Assembly: GCF_024105655.1 (NCBI RefSeq)
Contig: NZ_JAAAMH010000013.1
Location: 1 to 64,000, forward strand
DNA length: 64,000 nucleotides
Source: Aliihoeflea sp. 40Bstr573
GTDB lineage: Bacteria; Pseudomonadota; Alphaproteobacteria; Rhizobiales; Rhizobiaceae
Direction: 5' to 3'
The notes beneath the pieces were generated by a model that saw only the letters and a program-made list of their open reading frames with translations, made no database searches and was not told where the DNA came from. The translations under genes and the position numbers were made by a program. Below, piece after piece: positions 7,032-16,511 of this stretch (positions are counted from its first letter, which is position 1; every line of letters starts with the position of its first letter).

Positions 7032-8459
7032 TCAGACGATCTTGCCCGGATTCATGATGCCGGCAGGATCGAAGGCGGCCTTGATGCGGCGCATCAGGTC
7101 GATCGCGAGCGGTGGGGCGGTGGCGATGAGTTCGTCGCGCTTCATGCGGCCGATGCCATGCTCGGCGGAAATCGAGCCATGCATGGCGCGGACGACCGCG
7201 TGGACGGCGTCGTTCATTTCCCGATAGCGCGATAGGAACGCATCCCTGTCGCCGCCTTCGGGCTGGGTGACGTTGAAGTGGAGATTGCCGTCTCCCATGT
7301 GGCCGAAGCAGACGAGCCGCGCGCCGGGTTCGACGGAGCGCACGGCAGCGGCGCCCTCCTCGATGAAGGCGGGGATCGCGGCGACGGGCACGGAGATGTC
7401 GTGCTTGATCGAGCCGCCCTCAGGGGCCTGCGCCCAGGACATGGATTCGCGCAGCTTCCAGAAGGCCTCAACCTGGGCAAGGTTCATGGCCAGCGTCGCG
7501 TCGGCGACGAGGCCGGCCTCGAGCCCCTCCCCGACGATTTCTTCGATCAGCGTGCGGGCGTCCTCGGCGGATCGGCCGGACGAGATTTCCATAAGCACGT
7601 GCCAAGGCTGCGGGCCGGAAAGCGGATCGACCGTGTCCGGGATGTGCTTCAAGGTGAAGTCGAGCGCGCGCTTCTGGATCAGTTCGAAAGCGGTGAGGCC
7701 TGCGCCGGCGCGATCGGAGGCGATGGCGAAGAGGTCGAGCGCGGCTTGCGGGCTTTGAAGGCCGATCCACGCGACTTCGCGGCCCTTCGGTTTCGGCACG
7801 AGCTTGACCACGGCGGCGGTGATGATGCCCAGCGTGCCTTCGGCACCGACGAAGAGGTTCTTCAGGTCGTAGCCGGTGTTGTCCTTCTTCAGCTTGCGCA
7901 GATCGTCCAGCACCTCGCCACTGGGCAGGACGACTTCAACGCCAAGGCAAAGTTCGCGGGCATTGCCATAGGAAAGGACGCCGGTGCCGCCGGCATTGGA
8001 CGAGAGATTGCCGCCGATCTGACAGGTGCCCTGCGAGCCGAGCGACAGGGGGAAGAGGCGGCCATTCTCGTCAGCCGTTTCCTGGATGGTCTGGAGGATG
8101 ACGCCGGCCTCGACCGTCATCGTGTTCGACTGAAGGTCGATCTCGCGGATGCGGTTGAGGCGGCCAAGGGAGAGGATGATCTCGCGACCCGTGCCATCGG
8201 GCATCTGTCCGCCGACGAGGCCGGTATTGCCGCCCTGCGGGACGATGGGCGTGCCGGTTTCGGTGGCGAGCGTGAGGATGGCCGCGACTTCCTCGACGGA
8301 GCCTGGACGCAGAACGAGCGGCGACGTGCCGCCGTAGCGTCCGCGCGGCTCGACGAGATAGGGCGCGAGCGCGTCTGGCTCGGTGAGCGCGTATTTCTCG
8401 CCGACGATGGCGGCAAATCTGGACAGGAGGGCGGGATCGAGAAGCGGCGTGGTCAGCAT
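7032..8459 (-). CDS. FAD-linked 2-hydroxyacid oxidoreductase (GlcD / D-2-hydroxyglutarate dehydrogenase type)
   Basis: Flavoprotein that oxidises a D-2-hydroxy acid, with glycolate, D-lactate and D-2-hydroxyglutarate as the likely candidates. The PCMH-type FAD-binding domain is marked by PQGGNTGLVGG at residues 74-84. The C-terminal substrate domain carries the family metal site FGHMGDGNLHFN and the terminal EHGIGRMK motif. At 475 aa it is full length. No glcE/glcF-like partners are adjacent, which favours a stand-alone dehydrogenase over a glycolate oxidase complex. It starts 9 bp after the stop of the upstream Sua5-family gene, so the two are co-transcribed although no functional link is evident. 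Confidence 0.9.
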   Translation of the reverse strand: MLTTPLLDPALLSRFAAIVGEKYALTEPDALAPYLVEPRGRYGGTSPLVLRPGSVEEVAAILTLATETGTPIVPQGGNTGLVGGQMPDGTGREIILSLGRLNRIREIDLQSNTMTVEAGVILQTIQETADENGRLFPLSLGSQGTCQIGGNLSSNAGGTGVLSYGNARELCLGVEVVLPSGEVLDDLRKLKKDNTGYDLKNLFVGAEGTLGIITAAVVKLVPKPKGREVAWIGLQSPQAALDLFAIASDRAGAGLTAFELIQKRALDFTLKHIPDTVDPLSGPQPWHVLMEISSGRSAEDARTLIEEIVGEGLEAGLVADATLAMNLAQVEAFWKLRESMSWAQAPEGGSIKHDISVPVAAIPAFIEEGAAAVRSVEPGARLVCFGHMGDGNLHFNVTQPEGGDRDAFLSRYREMNDAVHAVVRAMHGSISAEHGIGRMKRDELIATAPPLAIDLMRRIKAAFDPAGIMNPGKIV

Positions 8460-8468
8460 AACCGAAGC

Positions 8469-9455
8469 CTATTTGGCGACGGCCGGATTGTCACGCGGCG
8501 CGGCGGCGCGGGAAAGACGATCGTTGATCGCCTCGCCGAGGCCGTGCTTCGGGATCGGCGTGACGGCGATGGTCGACGCGCCGGAGGCATCGAGTTCGGC
8601 CAGATGGGAAAAGAGATTGGCCGCCGCCTCGCGCAGGTTGCCCGTGGGCGAGAGATTTCGCGTGGCAAGCGGACTGCCGGAGATGGAGAAGGAGCCGAAA
8701 CCGAGCAACGCTTCGCCGGGCATGAGCGCGGTCGCATCGAGCCGGACAGCGGCCGCGGGCGCGTAGTGCGAGGCGAGCATCCCTGGCGCCTCGACCTTGC
8801 CGGACGCGGTTCGCAGGAGCGGCGTGTTGACGACGGCCTCGATGTCTTCGGCCGCGACGCCGCCGGGGCGCAAGAGCCGCACCATGCCATCCTCGATCTT
8901 GACGATGGTCGACTCGACGCCGACGGGTGTCTGGCCGCCATCGAGGACGAGCGGGATTTTCGATCCCAGATCGGCCTCGACGGCTGCGGCGCTTGTCGCG
9001 CTGATGCGGCCGGAGGAATTTGCGCTGGGCGCTGCGAGCGGGCGGTCGAGCCGGGCGATCACTTCATGCGCCAGACCATCGGGCATTCGCAGTCCGACCG
9101 TATCGAGGCCTGCCGAGACCAGCGGATGAAGTTTATGGCCTATGCGAAGCGGCAGCACGATCGTCAACGGCCCTGGCCAGAACGTGGCGGCGAGCTTGCG
9201 CGACAGGCTGTCAAAGATCGCGATATCCGCCGCCATCTTCATGTCGGCGACGTGGACGATCAGCGGGTTGAAGCGCGGGCGGCCCTTGGCCTCGAAGATC
9301 TTCGCGACCGCCTCGCCATTGGTGGCGTCGGCGGCAAGGCCGTAAACAGTTTCGGTCGGCAGCGCGACCGCCTCGCCCTTTGCCAGAAGCTCCACCGCGC
9401 GGGAAAGCCCCGCCTCACCTTTCGCGATTTCCGCCAAACCGATCTTCCGATTCAT
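8469..9455 (-). CDS. tsaC: L-threonylcarbamoyladenylate synthase (Sua5 type)
   Basis: Makes threonylcarbamoyl-AMP from threonine, bicarbonate and ATP, the first step of t6A37 modification in ANN-decoding tRNAs. The YrdC domain opens with ALPTETVYGLAADA and contains the KGRPRFNPL nucleotide-binding motif; the C-terminal region from about residue 205 is the extra Sua5 domain, giving 328 residues rather than the short TsaC form. ATG at 9455 is used; a GTG at 9473 would add six residues and has a better-spaced purine-rich site upstream, so the start is uncertain. Confidence 0.93.
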   Translation of the reverse strand: MNRKIGLAEIAKGEAGLSRAVELLAKGEAVALPTETVYGLAADATNGEAVAKIFEAKGRPRFNPLIVHVADMKMAADIAIFDSLSRKLAATFWPGPLTIVLPLRIGHKLHPLVSAGLDTVGLRMPDGLAHEVIARLDRPLAAPSANSSGRISATSAAAVEADLGSKIPLVLDGGQTPVGVESTIVKIEDGMVRLLRPGGVAAEDIEAVVNTPLLRTASGKVEAPGMLASHYAPAAAVRLDATALMPGEALLGFGSFSISGSPLATRNLSPTGNLREAAANLFSHLAELDASGASTIAVTPIPKHGLGEAINDRLSRAAAPRDNPAVAK

Positions 9456-9600
9456 CTTTCCCGGCCAAGTCACTGAACCGGGATTCCTTTTCGGCCCGGA
9501 TTAACGCCGTGAAATTGATGCCGCAAGGCAAAGCTCACGCGAAATTTTAAGGACTTGGTGCGGTCATGCTGACTTAGCCAGTCCGATTTCCGGGAAGCCC

Positions 9601-9903
9601 ATGTCACGCGTTCTTCTTGCCACGTCCCTTCTCGCCGCCCTGCCGATCGCCGCCGAGGCCGGGTCGATCAGCGTCCTTCCGGGACCAAATGGGTCAACAC
9701 CATCGATCATCGAGCGCGGAACAGCGGCCGAGCCGCGGGTCGAAACGGTGGTCCCGACCAAGGCCGAGACCAAGCGCGTCGTCACCCCGATGGTCATGCG
9801 CGGAGGCATTTCCGGGGGAGCCGCGCCGGTGCCAACGCCGCCAGCGTCACAAGCGCCGGAGGCGGAGTTCGACGCCGAGACGAATGGCGGCGAACTGGAA
9901 TAG
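9601..9903 (+). CDS. Small secreted hypothetical protein
   Basis: A 100-residue product with a clear Sec signal peptide (MSRVLLATSLLAALPIAAEA) and a predicted cut near residue 20. The mature part has low complexity, rich in proline, alanine and acidic residues, without cysteines or a known domain. A GGGAAG site lies 3-8 bases before the ATG. Export to the periplasm is likely and its function is unknown. It ends 3 bp from the stop of the convergent glyS gene. Confidence 0.6.
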   Translation: MSRVLLATSLLAALPIAAEAGSISVLPGPNGSTPSIIERGTAAEPRVETVVPTKAETKRVVTPMVMRGGISGGAAPVPTPPASQAPEAEFDAETNGGELE

Positions 9904-9906
9904 GGC

Positions 9907-12051
9907 TCAGCCTGCGATTTTCGAAAAGTCCGCCACCGCGCTCGTCGCCTCTCGGATGCGGGCAAGCAGTGCCAGACGGTTGGCGCGCACCGCCTGATTC
10001 TCGTCATTGACCAGCACCGCCTCGAAGAACGCGTCGACCGGAGCACGCAACACCGACAGCGCCATCATGGCGGCGGAAAAGTCCGGCATTTGAATCGCTT
10101 GGCTGGCATTCTTCTCGGCGTGGTTCACCGCTTCGAAGAGAGCGCTTTCTTCCGGCTGGCGGAAGAGGGACGGATCGACGGCCGCGGCGATCGCCGTGCC
10201 CTTCTTTTCCTCTGCAGCAAGGATGTTCGCCGCGCGTTTGGTGCCGGCAAGGAGGTTCTTGCCGTCTTCGGAATCGAGGAACATGCCGAGTGCGGCGACG
10301 CGGGAGACGATGAGGAGAAGGTCATCGGCTTCAGGCGAGAGGACCGCGTCGATCAGATCATGACGAGCGCCCTTGTCGCGCATGTAGACCTTCAGGCGAT
10401 CATGGAAGAAGGAGAGGAGGTCGGCCGCAGCAGGCTGGTCGACTTCGATGCCGGAGACGAACGCACGTGTCAGCGGCAGATGAACGCCATTCTCAACCAC
10501 AATTCTGATCACGCCCAACGCTGCCCTTCGCAGCGCGTAAGGGTCCTTCGAGCCGGTGGGCTTTTCGTCGATGGCCCAGAAGCCGACCAGCGTATCGAGC
10601 TTGTCGGCAAGGGCAACGGTAATCGCGACCGGGTCGGCCGGGACGTGATCGGACGGGCCTTGCGGCTTGTAGTGGTCTTCGAGAGCGGCGGCGACGGAGG
10701 GATCTTCGCCCTGCAAAGCTGCGTATTTGCGGCCCATCGCCCCTTGAAGCTCGGGGAATTCGCCGACCATCTCGGTCGTCAAATCGGCCTTGGCGAGGAC
10801 GGCGGCGCGGACGGCGAGGTCGGGATCGGCGCCGACGAGGGAAGCGAGTTCACGCGCGAGTCTTGCGATGCGCGCGACGCGCTCCCCCTGCGTGCCGAGC
10901 TTGGCGTGGAAGGTGACGCCTAGATGATCGAGCCGGGCCATGCGCTGGTCGAGCGGTTTTGAAAGGTCGAGGCCGAATTTTTCGGCCGACGCGCCGAGTT
11001 GGTCGAGGTCCGGCAGGTCGGCCTGGTCGGTCTTCCAGAAATGAACGGCGTCGGACAGGCGCGCGCGCACGACCTTGCCATTGCCATGGACGATTTCCTT
11101 CCCGCCGTCGGCGGCCTCGATATTGGCGGTAAGCAGGAAGCGGTTGGCAAGGCCGTCCGGAGCGCCCTGCGGGCGCACGACGAAGCACTTCTGATTGGCG
11201 CGGATGGTCAGGCGAATGACTTCCGGCGGGATCGCGAGGTAGTCCTCTTCGAACTCGCCCATCAACACGACCGGCCATTCGACGAGGCCCGAGACCTCTT
11301 CCAGAAGCCCGTCGTCCTCGACGAGTTCTAGGCCGGAGGCGAATGCCAGGTTCTTTGCATCGTCGAGGATGATGCGCTTGCGGCGCTCGGCGTCGAGCAC
11401 GACCTTGGCGGCTTCGAGTTTGGCGACGTAGTCGTCGAAGCGGCGCACGGTGATCGCATCCGGCGCATGGAAGCGGTGGCCATAGGTGACGTTGCCCGAG
11501 CGGATGCCGTCAATCTCGAAATCGACGACAACCGGCTCCTCGGTCTCGGGACCGAAGGTGCAGACGATGGACTGCAGCGGACGGACCCAGCGCATCGAGC
11601 CGGGTTTCGACGATGCCGCGCCCCAGCGCATCGATTTCGGCCAGGGAAAGGCGCGCACTACGGCAGGCACGATCTCGACGATAATCTCCTCGGCGGCGCG
11701 ACCGGGCTTGACGAGATGGGCAACGTAGAACGCGCCCTTCTTCGGATCAGTGTGTGTGTGGGCTTCGGAAACGTTCGTGAGGCCGGCCTTGCGCAGGAAG
11801 CCCTGAATCGCCTGCTCGGGCGCGGAAACCGATGGACCCTTGATCTCCTCGCGCACGTCTTTCGAGCGCGCGTTGAGGCCGCGGATGTCGAGCGTCAGGC
11901 GACGCGGCGTCCAGTATTCGGTCGCGGCCTCATAAGTCAGGCCCGCCTCGACCAGACCGTCGGTGACCATCTTCTTCAGGTCGCCCGCCGCCTTGCGCTG
12001 CATGCGGGCGGGGATTTCCTCGGAGCGGAGCTCGAGAAGAAGATCAGGCAT
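9907..12051 (-). CDS. glyS: Glycyl-tRNA synthetase beta subunit
   Basis: The beta subunit of the alpha2beta2 bacterial glycyl-tRNA synthetase, responsible largely for tRNA binding. It begins [17 protein letters not shown], the signature N-terminus, and contains the HD-like helical region and C-terminal anticodon-binding domain over a normal 714 residues. The ATG at 12051 has GGAG about 8 nt upstream. glyQ lies 3.4 kb upstream on the same strand, with three unrelated genes in between. Immediately upstream is a degenerate copy of the first 16-24 codons, described separately. Confidence 0.97.
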   Translation of the reverse strand: MPDLLLELRSEEIPARMQRKAAGDLKKMVTDGLVEAGLTYEAATEYWTPRRLTLDIRGLNARSKDVREEIKGPSVSAPEQAIQGFLRKAGLTNVSEAHTHTDPKKGAFYVAHLVKPGRAAEEIIVEIVPAVVRAFPWPKSMRWGAASSKPGSMRWVRPLQSIVCTFGPETEEPVVVDFEIDGIRSGNVTYGHRFHAPDAITVRRFDDYVAKLEAAKVVLDAERRKRIILDDAKNLAFASGLELVEDDGLLEEVSGLVEWPVVLMGEFEEDYLAIPPEVIRLTIRANQKCFVVRPQGAPDGLANRFLLTANIEAADGGKEIVHGNGKVVRARLSDAVHFWKTDQADLPDLDQLGASAEKFGLDLSKPLDQRMARLDHLGVTFHAKLGTQGERVARIARLARELASLVGADPDLAVRAAVLAKADLTTEMVGEFPELQGAMGRKYAALQGEDPSVAAALEDHYKPQGPSDHVPADPVAITVALADKLDTLVGFWAIDEKPTGSKDPYALRRAALGVIRIVVENGVHLPLTRAFVSGIEVDQPAAADLLSFFHDRLKVYMRDKGARHDLIDAVLSPEADDLLLIVSRVAALGMFLDSEDGKNLLAGTKRAANILAAEEKKGTAIAAAVDPSLFRQPEESALFEAVNHAEKNASQAIQMPDFSAAMMALSVLRAPVDAFFEAVLVNDENQAVRANRLALLARIREATSAVADFSKIAG

Positions 12052-12169
12052 TGGTGAGCTCCATCCCGCATGCCTTTTCCAAATTGCGCGTCCTCACGCC
12101 TGCGGCGCTGCGGGCGCACCGGCGGGCGGGAATTTCCTCGGAGCGGAGTTCAAGAAGAAGATCAGGCAT
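12004..12169 (-). repeat. Tandem repeat of the glyS 5' end (48-nt units, 118-nt period)
   Basis: Bases 12122-12169 repeat bases 12004-12051, the first 48 bases of glyS, with 45 of 48 identical. The three differences all fall at third codon positions and are synonymous in the glyS frame. Similarity continues weakly for about eight more codons and then ends. The copy lies between glyS and the DUF2207 gene. It looks like a local duplication of the start of glyS. Confidence 0.85.
12044..12169 (-). CDS. 41-codon leader ORF made from a duplicated glyS start
   Basis: The duplicated start opens a 41-codon frame whose first 16 residues equal those of GlyS ([16 protein letters not shown]), after which it reads arginine- and alanine-rich sequence. 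Its TGA lies inside the glyS start region, overlapping the glyS ATG by 8 nt. This could couple its translation to glyS. No strong ribosome site precedes it, so it may simply be a dead duplicate. Expression is not supported by anything beyond the open frame and the synonymous-only differences. Confidence 0.3.
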   Translation of the reverse strand: MPDLLLELRSEEIPARRCARSAAGVRTRNLEKACGMELTNA

Positions 12170-12253
12170 GGGATCGTTTCACGATGCTGGTGTTCACGGA
12201 ATAGCGCTGGCTCTAGCAAGACCTCGCCAGTTTGTCATGCAGCAGCGGCGAAT

Positions 12254-14185
12254 TTACCAGCCGCCGCCGCCACCCCCGCCACCGCCGCCGCCGGAAAAGC
12301 CACCACCACCTCCCCCGCCGCCGAAGCCGGAGGACGAGGACTGCGGTGCCGGCAGCGAAGCGGTGAAGCTGTCCGAAAGCGAGCCGGCGAGGCCGCCCAT
12401 CGTCGAGCCGATCGAGCCGCCGTCAAAGCCATGGCCATGATACCAGGAAGGCGCCATGTAGCCGGCAGCAGCGCCCGTTGACGCAGCTGTCGCCAGCCAG
12501 GCGTCGAAGGCGCGCGACCACGGCTTTTCGACGCCGAGGGCGACGGCATAGGGAAGCAGGGTCTCGAAATGGCGCGGCGACATCTGCGGGGCACCCTGCA
12601 TGTTCATGCGCTCTTTCTCGGCCACCGTCAGATATTGCTTGAGACCCCCGATCTCATCCATCGACCTGCGGCCGAGCGGCGTCGGCGCGCCCATCAAGAA
12701 AAGAAAGACGGCATTGACCATCACGATGCCGAGGATGGCCGCGATCGGCATAACCTCGCCGGGATCGAGGATGACGGAGAGGATCGTGGTGCTGAGGCCG
12801 GAAAAGACGACGAAGCCGGCAAAACCCATCATGACGACTGCCGCCAGACGTCCGCCGAGCGAGGTGGCGCTACGCATGCGCCGACCGAAATTGACGGCGA
12901 AGACGGACAGTACGATTGCCGGAATGGCAGTCGCGAACATCAGACCGAGCAGCCCTTCGCTGAGGCCGCCGAATACAATGAAGGCAAGGAGGGCCAGCAC
13001 CGAAATCGCAATTCCAGCAAACACATATCCGGCGTTGTGACGGTAGAACCGGTTGCGGTGTTCCCGTTCGATGGCCGTGCGGAAGGACTGGCCAACCGCG
13101 ACGACGCGGCTGCCATTCGCCTTGTCGACGGTGAGCATGTCGCCCGCCTGCGGCAGATGCGCGAGAATGGCCGCTTCGCCGACGGGGAGGTTCGCGGCGG
13201 GCGTCGCGGAGCGGCGGATGGTAAGTTGGCCGTCGAGATCGTCGAGCTCGACGAAGCCCTTGACCGCAAGATTGATCGTCGCGGCCGAGAGCGCATCCCA
13301 CCCCTGCCCGCGAAAGCCGCGCTTGTCGATGTAGCTGGTGAGGGCCGGCGAGATATCCCGCGGCGGCTCCCATCGCGGCACGACGACACCGGCCGGCGGA
13401 TCGCGCCCGACGCGCGTCCAGGCCCACAGATAGTAGGCAAGGACGATGGCGAGGCCGAGCGCGCCAATAAAAAGAGCGCGGTTGTCGCGCAGCCACCACT
13501 CGCGCTCCTGCGCGGCCGTAGGCGGGGCGACCGAGCCTTTGGGCATGGCGATTGCGACGGTCAGCCCTTCGCGGGGACGCAGCTCGCGATCGGCCTCGAC
13601 GATGATGCGGTTGCCACCGTCAAGCCTTTGCGCGGAGGCATCCTGCGCCGTCGAGCCGAACGCGCCGGTGTAGAAGGCGACATCTTCGGCCGACACGCCC
13701 AGCGGCAGGCGGATGTCGGCGACGGCGTCGCGGATCGGAAAATCCCAGCCATTGCCGGTGACGTTCCAGTAGAGCTCGTCATGGGTGTCGAAAAAGCGGA
13801 TCTGCCGGCCGGTCTCGTATGTGATCTCGTAGGTGTGGAGGCCGGGGGCAAGGAGCGTGTCGGCATCGCCGATGCGGATGCGCACAATGCCCGAGCCGCG
13901 CTCGGTGGCGTGTGGCTCGTCATCGCCGTCGCGGGTGACGGAAAGAATGTCGAAATCGACCTCGCGCAGACGGCCGGCTTCATCCTCGAAGCGAAGGGGA
14001 AAATCGCGGAAGATGCCGCGGCGGATCTGGTTGCCTTCCGCATTCACGGTGATCGTCTCTGTCACCTGCATGGTGCCGTCGGCAGCAAGTTCGATGTCGG
14101 CGCGGAAGGAGGTGATCTCTTCCTGTGCGAACGCGCCGGCGGCGAGCGCCAGAAGGACGAGGAACGAGGCGAGAATGCGCGTCAT
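12254..14185 (-). CDS. DUF2207 membrane protein with polyglycine tail
   Basis: Membrane protein of 643 residues. A Sec signal peptide (MTRILASFLVLLALAAGAFA) is followed by an extracytoplasmic beta-rich DUF2207 domain (about 22-230) and then hydrophobic segments near 250, 410-450 and 480-530. The C-terminus is a cytoplasmic tail with two runs of glycine (GFGGGGGGGGFSGGGG and more) ending in tryptophan. The ATG at 14185 is set by the signal peptide; open sequence further upstream overlaps the LemA gene out of frame and is not coding. It starts 8 bp after the LemA stop. LemA-DUF2207 pairs are common in bacteria and probably act together at the envelope, but the role is unknown. Confidence 0.88.
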   Translation of the reverse strand: MTRILASFLVLLALAAGAFAQEEITSFRADIELAADGTMQVTETITVNAEGNQIRRGIFRDFPLRFEDEAGRLREVDFDILSVTRDGDDEPHATERGSGIVRIRIGDADTLLAPGLHTYEITYETGRQIRFFDTHDELYWNVTGNGWDFPIRDAVADIRLPLGVSAEDVAFYTGAFGSTAQDASAQRLDGGNRIIVEADRELRPREGLTVAIAMPKGSVAPPTAAQEREWWLRDNRALFIGALGLAIVLAYYLWAWTRVGRDPPAGVVVPRWEPPRDISPALTSYIDKRGFRGQGWDALSAATINLAVKGFVELDDLDGQLTIRRSATPAANLPVGEAAILAHLPQAGDMLTVDKANGSRVVAVGQSFRTAIEREHRNRFYRHNAGYVFAGIAISVLALLAFIVFGGLSEGLLGLMFATAIPAIVLSVFAVNFGRRMRSATSLGGRLAAVVMMGFAGFVVFSGLSTTILSVILDPGEVMPIAAILGIVMVNAVFLFLMGAPTPLGRRSMDEIGGLKQYLTVAEKERMNMQGAPQMSPRHFETLLPYAVALGVEKPWSRAFDAWLATAASTGAAAGYMAPSWYHGHGFDGGSIGSTMGGLAGSLSDSFTASLPAPQSSSSGFGGGGGGGGFSGGGGGGGGGGGW

Positions 14186-14193
14186 CCCGAAGC

Positions 14194-14763
14194 TCAGGAG
14201 AAGGAGACCTTGGGGACGACGCGGTCTTGCGGGTTCTCGATCTCGAAATATTCGGCCTTCTCGAAACGAAAGGCGCCGGCAACGACGTTGGACGGGAAGC
14301 TCTCGACCTTGATGTTCAGGTCGCGGGCGGCGCCGTTGTAGTAGCGGCGGGACATCTGGATTTCGCCTTCGAGCGTTTCCAGCGTCGTCTGGAGCTGCAT
14401 GAAGTTCTGGTTGGCCTTCAGGTCCGGATAGGCCTCTGCGACGGCGAGCAGGCGGCCGAGCGCCTGGGAGAGCATGCCTTCGACCTGCGCGCGTGCGGCG
14501 ACGTCGCCGGACGGCAGGCTCTGCGCCCTGGCGCGCAGTTCCGTCACCTCTTCGAAGGTGCCGCGTTCGTGGGTGGCATAGCCCTTCACGGTCTCGATCA
14601 GGTTCGGGATCAAATCGGCGCGCCGCTTCAACTGGACGTCGATGCCGCTCCATGCCTCGCGGACCAACTGGCGGGCGCGCACGAGGCCGTTATAGGTGAA
14701 GATCGCGTAGCCGGCGACCAGCACGAGAAAGAAGAGAAGTATCGTGCCGATGCCGAAATCCAT
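14194..14763 (-). CDS. LemA family protein
   Basis: A 189-residue protein with one N-terminal membrane helix (residues 5-22) and a long helical bundle domain. The family block is plain: YNGLVRARQLVREAWSGIDV, then LKRRADLIPNLIETVKGY at about 47-64. Orientation is probably N-out with the bundle on one face of the inner membrane. The gene is directly upstream of, and co-transcribed with, the DUF2207 gene, a recurrent pair. No enzymatic activity is known for LemA. Confidence 0.92.
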   Translation of the reverse strand: MDFGIGTILLFFLVLVAGYAIFTYNGLVRARQLVREAWSGIDVQLKRRADLIPNLIETVKGYATHERGTFEEVTELRARAQSLPSGDVAARAQVEGMLSQALGRLLAVAEAYPDLKANQNFMQLQTTLETLEGEIQMSRRYYNGAARDLNIKVESFPSNVVAGAFRFEKAEYFEIENPQDRVVPKVSFS

Positions 14764-14829
14764 GACGCGCGTCTCCTTTTGCGAGTGGCGCAGGCTAGAT
14801 CATCGGCAAGAGCTTGGAAAGCGCGCCTA

Positions 14830-15426
14830 TCAGCCCGCCAGATCGTCCGTGGTGCAGACGATGGCGAAGCGGTCCGCGAGCATGGCGAGTTCGGCTCGGT
14901 GGAGATCGACGGCCGTCAGCACCTCGCCTTCGGCGCCGGGCACCGGCAGGTCGCGGGTCGCCGAGGCGTCCGAAACGACCACGGTCTGGAAGCCGAGATC
15001 GAGCGCGGCCCGGGCCGTCGACGAGACGCACATATGCGTCATGAAGCCGGCGAGGACGAGGCGCTTGCGGCCGCTCGCCTCCAGCACGTCCTTCAAACTG
15101 GTGCCGGCGAAGGCGTTGGGCAGGCCTTTTTCGACCACCGCCTCGCCATCCTTCGCCGCGGCCTCGTCGGCAAGCGCGAAGGAGGTCGTCGCGGGATCGA
15201 AGAGGCCGCCGGCCTTGCCCTTGTGCTGTACATGGACGACGGGAGCGCCCTCCGCGCGGGCCTTTTGCAGAAGACGCGCGATCTGCGTGAGAGCGGCAGG
15301 CGCGCCCGGCAGCGGCAACTTGCCGTCGACATATTCGCGCTGCGCGTCGATGACGACCAACACCGTGTCGCCGAGCTTTGGCGGCGTCAGGTCGGCGCCT
15401 GCCAATTCCAGAAGGGTCTTTGCCAT
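14830..15426 (-). CDS. Isochorismatase-family cysteine hydrolase
   Basis: Hydrolase of 198 residues with the full catalytic triad of the family: D27 in VVIDAQREY, K100 in VVEKGLPNAF and C133 in GFMTHMCVSSTARAA. Members cleave isochorismate, nicotinamide or N-carbamoyl amides; which applies here is not readable. The start touches the stop of glyQ upstream (15426/15427), so it is translationally coupled to the tRNA synthetase alpha subunit gene. That linkage is positional and has no obvious metabolic explanation. Confidence 0.9.
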   Translation of the reverse strand: MAKTLLELAGADLTPPKLGDTVLVVIDAQREYVDGKLPLPGAPAALTQIARLLQKARAEGAPVVHVQHKGKAGGLFDPATTSFALADEAAAKDGEAVVEKGLPNAFAGTSLKDVLEASGRKRLVLAGFMTHMCVSSTARAALDLGFQTVVVSDASATRDLPVPGAEGEVLTAVDLHRAELAMLADRFAIVCTTDDLAG

Positions 15427-16377
15427 CTATGCGACTTCCAGCTTGAGATTGGCGCCACCGGCGTCGGTCAGGAGAAACGCTTCGCCGCAGGCCTTCGCCA
15501 GGTTGCGAACGCGCAGGATGTAGCTCTGGCGCTCGGTGACCGAAATCACGCCGCGCGCGTCGAGAAGGTTGAAGACGTGGCTTGCCTTGATCGCCTGGTC
15601 GTAAGCGGGAAAGACACAGCGATGCAGGGTATCGTTGGCGTCACCGGCCGGCGCGCCGGCGGCGAGAAGCGCGCGGCATTCGGCTTCCGCGTCCTCGAAG
15701 TGCTTGAACAGCATGGCCGTGTTGGCGAATTCAAAGTTGTGGCGCGAATATTCCTGCTCGGCCTGCAGGAAAACGTCGCCATAGGTGACCATTTCCGCAC
15801 CTTCGCGACCATTGAAATTGAGGTCGTAGACGTTGTCGACGCCCTGCACGTACATGGCAAGGCGCTCAAGGCCGTAGGTCAATTCGCCGGAGACGGGCGC
15901 GCATTCGATGCCGCAGACCTGCTGGAAGTAAGTGAACTGCGAGACCTCCATGCCGTCACACCAGCATTCCCAGCCGAGGCCCCAGGCGCCGAGCGTCGGG
16001 CTTTCCCAGTCGTCTTCCACGAAGCGGATGTCATGGACGAGCGGGTCGAGGCCGATGGCCTTCAGCGAACCGAGGTAAAGTTCCTGGAGGTTCGACGGGT
16101 TCGGCTTCAGGATCACCTGATATTGATAGTAGTGCTGCAGCCGATTCGGGTTCTCGCCGTAGCGCCCGTCTTTCGGCCGCCGCGACGGCTGGACGTAGGC
16201 CGCGTTCCATGGCTTTGGGCCCAGCGAGCGCAAGGTCGTGGCAGGGTGGAAGGTTCCCGCTCCCACTTCCATGTCGTAGGGCTGCAGCACGACACAGCCA
16301 TAGTCGGCCCAGTAGTTGTGCAGAGCCAGGATAAGCCCCTGGAAGGAGCGCGAGGGGTGCATGTGGGGCGCGGTCAT
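15427..16377 (-). CDS. glyQ: Glycyl-tRNA synthetase alpha subunit
   Basis: Catalytic subunit that activates glycine with ATP in the alpha2beta2 enzyme. Recognisable blocks include [19 protein letters not shown] near the N-terminus, [20 protein letters not shown] and [20 protein letters not shown]. The 316-residue form starts at ATG 16377 ([10 protein letters not shown]); ATG 16362 would also fit. The open frame continues upstream to 17265, but that part is a shadow of the TPR-LysM gene. In many bacteria glyQ directly precedes glyS; here isochorismatase, LemA and DUF2207 genes lie between. Confidence 0.96.
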   Translation of the reverse strand: MTAPHMHPSRSFQGLILALHNYWADYGCVVLQPYDMEVGAGTFHPATTLRSLGPKPWNAAYVQPSRRPKDGRYGENPNRLQHYYQYQVILKPNPSNLQELYLGSLKAIGLDPLVHDIRFVEDDWESPTLGAWGLGWECWCDGMEVSQFTYFQQVCGIECAPVSGELTYGLERLAMYVQGVDNVYDLNFNGREGAEMVTYGDVFLQAEQEYSRHNFEFANTAMLFKHFEDAEAECRALLAAGAPAGDANDTLHRCVFPAYDQAIKASHVFNLLDARGVISVTERQSYILRVRNLAKACGEAFLLTDAGGANLKLEVA

Positions 16378-16511
16378 GAAACTCTTCGTATTCGCCAGCG
16401 TAATTGCGGTGAGGTCTACAGCATCGAGGCGGCGCACGTCCAGTTGATCGCGACGGCGCTTGCAAGTTGCGCCCACCGCGCCAATTCTGGCGCATAGACA
16501 GGAGGCATCCC

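Noticed and set aside
7278-9476. A 732-codon plus-strand open frame
   Set aside because: It runs antisense to the FAD oxidoreductase and Sua5-family genes, whose conserved motifs are unmistakable; it is a GC-rich codon shadow with no recognisable domain.
11750-11762. Short TG repeat inside glyS
   Set aside because: Only about six units, in coding sequence, not a meaningful microsatellite.
12254-14653. Extension of the DUF2207 frame into the LemA gene, suggesting a fusion or frameshift
   Set aside because: The signal peptide at 14185 marks the true start, and LemA is complete in its own frame.
12569-16497. Long plus-strand open frames (590 and 790 codons) across the LemA/DUF2207/glyQ region
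   Set aside because: Antisense to three identified genes, rich in R, G and D as expected for third-position GC shadows, without motifs.
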